Assembly (NCBI GenBank): GCA_029077775.1
Contig: JAQNCU010000045.1
Coordinates: forward strand, 1-12,499
From: Acidocella sp.
GTDB lineage: Bacteria > Pseudomonadota > Alphaproteobacteria > Acetobacterales > Acetobacteraceae
Length of the DNA: 12,499 nucleotides
Reading direction: 5' to 3'
Below, in pieces: positions 8,043-12,499 of the stretch. Below the pieces are notes generated by a model. That model saw nothing but the letters and a program-made list of their open reading frames with translations. It was not told the origin of the DNA and made no database searches. Position 1 is the first letter of the stretch. Each line of letters starts with the position of its first letter. A program made the position numbers and the translations under genes.

Positions 8043-11000
8043 ATGAAACGTCTCACCGATCTGTTTATAACCCGCCCCGTGCTCGCCATCGCGGTCAGCG
8101 TGTTGATTCTGGTGCTCGGCATGCGCGCTGTCGGCTCTCTGCCCGTACAGGAATACCCCGAGACCGAGAACGCGACGATCACCATCACCACCACCTATCC
8201 CGGTGCCTCGCCCGATGTGGTGGCGGGCTTTGTCACCACGCCGATTGAGCGCGCCGTGGCTGCTGTTAACGGGATCGACTATATGACCTCGTCCAGCCAG
8301 ACGAGCACGAGCACGATCACCATCAACCTGATTTTGAACCACAACCCCGATAGCGCGCTGACCGAGATCAGCGCCAAGGTCAATTCCGTTCTGAACCAGT
8401 TGCCCACGGGCGCGCAACAGCCTGTGCTGGTTCTGCAGATCGGCCAGACGCTCGATGCGATGTATATCGCGTTCCGCAGCACGGTTCTGGCACCCAACCA
8501 GATCACTGATTACGTCACCCGCGTGGTTGAGCCACGTTTGCAGGCGGTGCCGGGCGTGCAGACAGCGGAGGTTTTGGGCGGGCAGAATTTCGCCATGCGC
8601 GCCTGGCTGAACCCCGAGAAACTGGCGGCCTATGGGCTTACCGCCTCGGATGTGTATAGCGCGCTTGCCAACAATGATTTCATTGCTCCCTTGGGTAACA
8701 CCAAAGGCCAGATGACCGAGATCACGCTGAATGCCTCCACGGGGCTGCACACCACGGCAGCGTTTAAAAACCTGATCATCAAACAGGCAAATGGCGCGAT
8801 CATCCGGCTGCGGGATGTCGCCAAGGTCGAGATGGGGGGTGATAATTACGACCAGCACATAACATTCGATAATAACCAGGGTGTGTATATCGGCATTCAG
8901 GTTGCCCCTGATGCAAATTTGCTCGACGTGATCAAGGGTGTGCGTGACCAGCTTCCTAACATCCAGGCCGATCTGCCATCCGGGTTGAACGCCACCATCG
9001 TCTATGACTCCACGAATTTCGTGAACGCCTCGATCCATGAGGTGCTGCTGGCGCTGGGCGAATCGTTGATCATCGTGATCCTCGTGGTGTTCGCCTTCCT
9101 GGGTACCCCGCGATCAGTCATGATCCCGGTTATCGCCATTCCGCTCTCGCTCATAGGCACCTTTGCGATGATGGCGGCACTCGGCTTCTCGATCAACCTG
9201 CTGACGCTGCTCGCCCTCGTGCTCGCTATTGGGCTGGTGGTGGATGATGCGATCATCATCGTGGAAAATGTCAACCGCCATCTCGATGATGGCGAACCGC
9301 CACTGCTCGCCGCGAGGCAGGCCGCAGGTGAGCTTGCCGGGCCCATCATTGCGATGACGGTGGTATTGATCGCGGTTTATATCCCGATCGGGTTTCAATC
9401 CGGCCTGACCGGTGCCTTGTTTACCGAGTTCGCGTTCACGCTGGCCGGTGCGGTGACCATCTCCGCGATCATCGCGCTTTCACTCACGCCGATGCTCAGT
9501 TCACGCTTTTTGAAACGCATCGACCGCGAGACACCGAATCTCGATGCGCGTCTCGTCGGCTTTATCGACCGGCGCTTCGGCGAGGTTCACAGGCTTTATG
9601 TCAGGCTGCTCAAAAACAGCCTTAACACCGTACCTGTCACGCTGGTATTCGCCGCCATCATCCTGGGTAGCATCTACTTCCTCGCCGCCGGTGCCAAGAG
9701 CGAATTGGCGCCGCAGGAGGATGAGGGGGCCGATATTCTGTTCATGACCCCGGCCCCGGATGCAACCATGACCCAGAACGCGATGTGGGATACGCATCTG
9801 AACGCGCTGGTGCTGAAGCATAGTCCGGTTGCCCACACGTTTAACATCGACGTGCCGGGGACGGATATTCTGGGGGCGGTGTTCAAGCCCTGGGGCGATC
9901 GCGACAAAACAGCCGATCAGATGCAGACCATCCTGCAAAATGACGGTGACACGGGTGATGCCGGTCAGCAGGTGGCGGTATTCCAGCCCCCGCCTCTGCC
10001 GGGCTCATCCGGTCTGCCTGTGGATTTTGTGATCAAGTCGACCGATGATTTCTCGCAGATTTATCCATCCAGCCAGGCGTTGCTCGCCGCCGCGCTAAAA
10101 AGCGGGCGCTTCATCTTCCTGCAAAGCGATCTGAAGCTCGACCAGCCGCAGGCCAACATCAATATCGACCGCGCCAAAGCCGCCGAGCTTGGCCTGAATA
10201 TGTCCGATATCGGCGCGGCGTTGGCCGAGGCGCTGGGTGGTGGCTATGTGAATTATTTCAGCCTCGATGGGCGGTCCTATAAGGTCATTCCGCAGGTGGA
10301 GCGCAAAGCCCGGCTTAATGTGTCGGACCTGAGCAATTACTATATCGCCTCGGTCAACGGGATTAATGTGCCGCTGTCGTCGGTTGCGACCATTTCGACC
10401 AGTGTGATCCCGGAATCCATCAATCACTTCCAACAACAAAACTCTGCCACCATCCAGGGCGTTGCCGCGCCCGGTGTCAGCCAGGCAGAGGCGTTGAAAA
10501 CCCTGCAAGACCTCGCCGCCACCATCCTCCCGCCAAATGACACCGTCGATTATGGCGGCGAGATGCGCCAATACGTGCAGGAGAATAGCGGCTTTATCGT
10601 TACCTTTGCGTTTGCCGTCATCATCATCTTCCTGGCACTCTCGGCCTTGTTCAATTCCTTCCGCGATCCGCTTATCATTCTGGTCTCGGTGCCGTTATCA
10701 ATTGCGGGGGCACTTATTTTTATCTATCTTGGCTTTGGCGGCCTCACGATGAATATCTACACAGATGTCGGGTTGGTGACGCTGATGGGGCTGGTAAGCA
10801 AGCACGGCATTCTGATCGTCGAAGTTGCGAACGAGGCCCGGGCCGCAGGGTCGTCTAAGCGTGAAGCGATCGAACATGCCGCCTCCATCCGGCTGCGGCC
10901 CATTTTGATGACGACCGCCGCCATGGTGCTCGGCGTGTTGCCGTTGATTTTCGCCTCCGGCGCCGGTGCCGCCGCGCGCTTCAACATGGGCATGGTGATC

Positions 11001-11105
11001 GCGGGCGGGCTTTCCATCGGCACGATGTTTACGCTTTTTGTGCTGCCTGCGGTTTACCTCGTGCTTTCGGGCGCGAAAACCGTTACCTCCGAATCCGCTC
11101 GGTAG
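8043..11105 (+). CDS. RND multidrug efflux permease (AcrB/MexB superfamily)
   Basis: A proton-driven inner-membrane pump, expected to act as a trimer exporting drugs, dyes, acids or solvents through the adaptor and outer-membrane factor. It is 1020 aa, the full length for HAE1-type pumps. It starts MKRLTDLFITRPVLAIAV, the usual first transmembrane helix. Transmembrane bundles lie at about 336-490 and 853-1010. Proton-relay residues are present: Asp401-Asp402 in GLVVDDAIIIVENV (397-410), Lys920 in LMGLVSKHGILIVEVANE (914-931), and Thr957 in RLRPILMTTAAMVLGVLPL (950-968). SELAPQEDEGADILF (553-567) marks the start of the second half's porter domain. It follows the adaptor gene by five bases without a clear ribosome-binding site, so translation is probably coupled. 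Its last 23 bp overlap the convergent TetR gene. Intact and probably functional; substrate unknown. Confidence 0.96.
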   Translation: MKRLTDLFITRPVLAIAVSVLILVLGMRAVGSLPVQEYPETENATITITTTYPGASPDVVAGFVTTPIERAVAAVNGIDYMTSSSQTSTSTITINLILNHNPDSALTEISAKVNSVLNQLPTGAQQPVLVLQIGQTLDAMYIAFRSTVLAPNQITDYVTRVVEPRLQAVPGVQTAEVLGGQNFAMRAWLNPEKLAAYGLTASDVYSALANNDFIAPLGNTKGQMTEITLNASTGLHTTAAFKNLIIKQANGAIIRLRDVAKVEMGGDNYDQHITFDNNQGVYIGIQVAPDANLLDVIKGVRDQLPNIQADLPSGLNATIVYDSTNFVNASIHEVLLALGESLIIVILVVFAFLGTPRSVMIPVIAIPLSLIGTFAMMAALGFSINLLTLLALVLAIGLVVDDAIIIVENVNRHLDDGEPPLLAARQAAGELAGPIIAMTVVLIAVYIPIGFQSGLTGALFTEFAFTLAGAVTISAIIALSLTPMLSSRFLKRIDRETPNLDARLVGFIDRRFGEVHRLYVRLLKNSLNTVPVTLVFAAIILGSIYFLAAGAKSELAPQEDEGADILFMTPAPDATMTQNAMWDTHLNALVLKHSPVAHTFNIDVPGTDILGAVFKPWGDRDKTADQMQTILQNDGDTGDAGQQVAVFQPPPLPGSSGLPVDFVIKSTDDFSQIYPSSQALLAAALKSGRFIFLQSDLKLDQPQANINIDRAKAAELGLNMSDIGAALAEALGGGYVNYFSLDGRSYKVIPQVERKARLNVSDLSNYYIASVNGINVPLSSVATISTSVIPESINHFQQQNSATIQGVAAPGVSQAEALKTLQDLAATILPPNDTVDYGGEMRQYVQENSGFIVTFAFAVIIIFLALSALFNSFRDPLIILVSVPLSIAGALIFIYLGFGGLTMNIYTDVGLVTLMGLVSKHGILIVEVANEARAAGSSKREAIEHAASIRLRPILMTTAAMVLGVLPLIFASGAGAAARFNMGMVIAGGLSIGTMFTLFVLPAVYLVLSGAKTVTSESAR

Positions 11106-11664
11106 GATTTTCAGAGCCCGCATTACCAAGACCATCAACAAATAGGCCAATCGCACGGGCAACCGGGTCCGCGGCCATGGGCGGAATGCGACCGGAGAGG
11201 GCAATGCTGGCCAGGCCCTGCACCAGCGCCCGGCAGGCCAGAATGGCGGCGTCAACCTCGTCGGTGACGAGGCCGCGGACCCGCTCCGCAAGGATCAGAT
11301 ACGTCGCGTTTACGGTATCAAAGTCAGTATTACCGTAATTTTCGCTGAACATCAGACGGTACAAACCCGGGTTAGCCCGGGCGAAGGCAACGAACGCCAT
11401 GCCCTGTGCAACCAAGGCGGCGCGGGGGTCTGGTTGCGCATCCGCCGATACCAATGCAGCCGCGAGCCCGCGAAACCCGTCTGCGGCCACCGCCGCGAGC
11501 AGCGCCGCTTTGTCCGGGAAGTGCCGGTACGGTGCCATCGCCGAAACCCCCACGGCACGTGCAACGGCGCGAAGGCTGGGCTCGGCACCATCTGTCTCCA
11601 GCATGGCGAGGGCCGCGGTGACCAGGCGCGCGCGCAGGTCGATGGCAGTGTCAGAATGATTCAC
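11083..11664 (-). CDS. TetR/AcrR-family transcriptional repressor
   Basis: A 193-aa one-domain-plus-sensor regulator. The N-terminal helix-turn-helix covers about residues 11-55, with SLRAVARAVGVSAMAPYRHF (30-49) giving the recognition helix, followed by DKAALLAAV. The C-terminal ligand/dimer domain contains FARANPGLYRLMF (94-106) and ALVQGLASIALSGRIPP (146-162), resembling the WHG-type TetR C-terminal domain (Pfam TetR_C_33). The start codon is GTG (11664-11662) and the ribosome-binding site is weak. It is divergent from the metallo-hydrolase gene, with two palindromic boxes in the gap. Its stop lies inside the 3' end of the pump gene on the other strand. Likely role, inferred: self-regulation and repression of the hydrolase. 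Control of the pump is possible but not supported by any operator seen in front of the efflux operon. Confidence 0.92.
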   Translation of the reverse strand: MNHSDTAIDLRARLVTAALAMLETDGAEPSLRAVARAVGVSAMAPYRHFPDKAALLAAVAADGFRGLAAALVSADAQPDPRAALVAQGMAFVAFARANPGLYRLMFSENYGNTDFDTVNATYLILAERVRGLVTDEVDAAILACRALVQGLASIALSGRIPPMAADPVARAIGLFVDGLGNAGSENPTERIRR

Positions 11665-11677
11665 TTGGCAAGGCTCT

Positions 11678-11717
11678 GTTTACAGTGTAAGCAATCCATC
11701 ATGCTTACATTGTAAAC
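11678..11717. promoter_or_regulatory. Paired palindromic operator, probable TetR-binding sites
   Basis: Two 15-bp boxes, GTTTACAGTGTAAGC (11678-11692) and GCTTACATTGTAAAC (11703-11717), are separated by 10 bp. Each is a near-perfect palindrome of the form GTTTACAnTGTAAAC with one mismatch. The two boxes are also reverse complements of each other at 14 of 15 positions. The cores TTACAnTGTAA (11680-11690 and 11705-11715) are 25 bp apart centre to centre. They lie between the start codons of the divergent TetR and hydrolase genes, where both promoters must sit, so occupancy would block both. TTACA...TGTAA half-sites are common in operators of TetR-family repressors. Assignment to the adjacent regulator is an inference from position. 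Confidence 0.8.
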
Positions 11718-11736
11718 CAAAAGGATGAACCGTGCT

Positions 11737-12426
11737 ATGGCATCGAGACAGATAATATCGGGCGTGCATGTTATCGCGATGGGCAACGCGAATGGCTTTC
11801 TCATCGAGGCGCCGGACGGGCTGACGCTGATCGATGCCGGGTTTCCCGGCAAGGAGGCAACGGTTCTGGCCGCCATTCAGGCGCTTGGCCGGTCGCCCGA
11901 AGATTTGCGACACCTGATCCTCACGCATGCCCACCCCGATCATATCGGCTCGGCGGCAGCCATTGTGCGGGCCACCGGCGCGCGCCTTTATGCCCATGCG
12001 CTCGACCAGTCGCTGGTGGAAACCGGCGGGCCCTTCCGGCCCATGCAGGCGGCACCCGGAACGCTGCGGCGGGTGCTGTGCCGGGTGCTGTTCGACCCCG
12101 CCGCGCGCACGGTGCCTATTAAGGTCGATCAGACGATAAGTGACGGTGAGATCTTGCCCATCGCGGGCGGGATTGAGGTGTTCCACGTGCCCGGCCATTG
12201 CGCGGGCCAGGTGGCGCTGCTGTGGCTGCCGGGGCGCATGTTGTTTGCAGCTGATGTGTTCATGAACATGATGGGGCTGGGCGACCCGATCGGCTTCGAA
12301 TCCCTGGAGACGGGTCGGGCAAGCCAGAAACGTCTGGCGGGGTTGCATTTCGACGCGATCGGCTTCGGCCACGGCGCGGTGATACAGCGGGATGCGATGG
12401 CTAAGCTCAAAGAAGCAACCGCATAA
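11737..12426 (+). CDS. Metallo-beta-lactamase-fold hydrolase
   Basis: A stand-alone MBL-fold hydrolase of unknown substrate, with no signal peptide, so probably cytosolic. From the start used here it is 229 aa. The full metal-ligand set is visible: LTHAHPDHIGS (residues 62-72) gives His64, His66, Asp68 and His69; VPGHCAGQ (151-158) gives His154; FAADVFM (170-176) gives Asp173; FGHGA (210-214) gives His212. This predicts a two-metal site as in lactonases, glyoxalase II and similar hydrolases. An upstream in-frame ATG at 11725 has no room for a ribosome-binding site. The ATG at 11737 has AAGGA 11 nt before it (11721-11725) and is preferred. It is divergent from the TetR gene across the paired operator. 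Lactonase, thioesterase or detoxifying hydrolase are all possible; the sequence does not choose between them. Confidence 0.88.
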   Translation: MASRQIISGVHVIAMGNANGFLIEAPDGLTLIDAGFPGKEATVLAAIQALGRSPEDLRHLILTHAHPDHIGSAAAIVRATGARLYAHALDQSLVETGGPFRPMQAAPGTLRRVLCRVLFDPAARTVPIKVDQTISDGEILPIAGGIEVFHVPGHCAGQVALLWLPGRMLFAADVFMNMMGLGDPIGFESLETGRASQKRLAGLHFDAIGFGHGAVIQRDAMAKLKEATA

Positions 12427-12467
12427 TACCAGCTGGCCTAAAGAATGACTCTTTGCGGGCAGCAAGC

Positions 12468-12493
12468 GCTTCTTTTTGTGAACAAAAAGAAGC
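12468..12493. terminator. Perfect hairpin after the hydrolase gene, possible terminator
   Basis: GCTTCTTTTTG (12468-12478) and CAAAAAGAAGC (12483-12493) form a perfect 11-bp stem with a 4-nt loop, starting about 41 bp after the hydrolase stop. On the plus strand the stem is followed by a run of A (12494-12499), not T, so it is not a textbook intrinsic terminator in the visible sequence. On the minus strand a T run precedes the stem. A T tract just beyond the window edge could change this. It may instead be a dispersed repetitive palindrome. Position in a 3' region supports transcript termination or 3'-end protection. Confidence 0.45.
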
Positions 12494-12499
12494 AAAAAA

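Noticed and set aside
7788..9038. 416-codon open frame on the minus strand across the adaptor and pump genes
   Set aside because: It is antisense to strongly recognisable adaptor and RND genes, has low-complexity His/Arg/Gly composition and no family motifs. It is a shadow frame typical of GC-rich DNA.
12429..12436. CCAGCTGG palindrome just after the hydrolase stop
   Set aside because: Only 8 bp with no loop or T tract; expected often by chance in this base composition.
11680..12495. 271-codon minus-strand frame covering the hydrolase gene
   Set aside because: The plus strand carries the intact HxHxDH metal site here, and the minus frame also runs through the operator and the hairpin, as a chance frame would.

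Overview
The window reads as chromosomal DNA of a GC-rich (roughly 60%) alphaproteobacterium. The Entner-Doudoroff (ED) gene set and the overall protein flavour suggest an acetic-acid-bacteria-like lineage (Acetobacteraceae). That assignment is an inference from memory of the families, not a search result. No RNA genes, insertion sequences, CRISPR arrays or phage genes are visible.

Left half, minus strand (about 1-5070): a tightly packed operon read zwf - pgl - edd - eda - pgi, with pgi running off the left edge. It encodes glucose-6-phosphate dehydrogenase, 6-phosphogluconolactonase, 6-phosphogluconate dehydratase, KDPG aldolase and glucose-6-phosphate isomerase. This is the complete route from glucose 6-phosphate to pyruvate plus glyceraldehyde 3-phosphate. 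Pgi can also return fructose 6-phosphate to the pathway entry. Junctions are a 35-bp overlap, a 26-bp gap, an ATGA overlap and a zero-gap TGA/ATG, which suggests one mRNA with translational coupling. No 6-phosphogluconate dehydrogenase is present in the cluster.

Centre, 5071-5369: an AT-richer divergent intergenic region of about 300 bp. It should carry the promoters for the ED operon (leftward) and the efflux operon (rightward).

Right half, plus strand (5370-11105): a complete tripartite RND efflux system in the order outer-membrane factor (NodT-type lipoprotein), periplasmic adaptor, inner-membrane RND pump. The pump keeps the Asp-Asp/Lys/Thr proton-relay residues.

Right end (11083-12499): a TetR-family repressor on the minus strand overlaps the 3' end of the pump gene tail to tail by 23 bp. 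It is divergent from a metallo-beta-lactamase-fold hydrolase on the plus strand. Their short shared intergenic region holds two near-identical palindromes (TTACAnTGTAA), 25 bp apart centre to centre, which look like the repressor's operator. I saw no copy of this box in front of the efflux operon, so the repressor more likely controls itself and the hydrolase than the pump. A perfect 11-bp-stem hairpin follows the hydrolase at the window edge.

Most of the window is ordinary. The least explained part is the TetR/hydrolase pair with its double operator.
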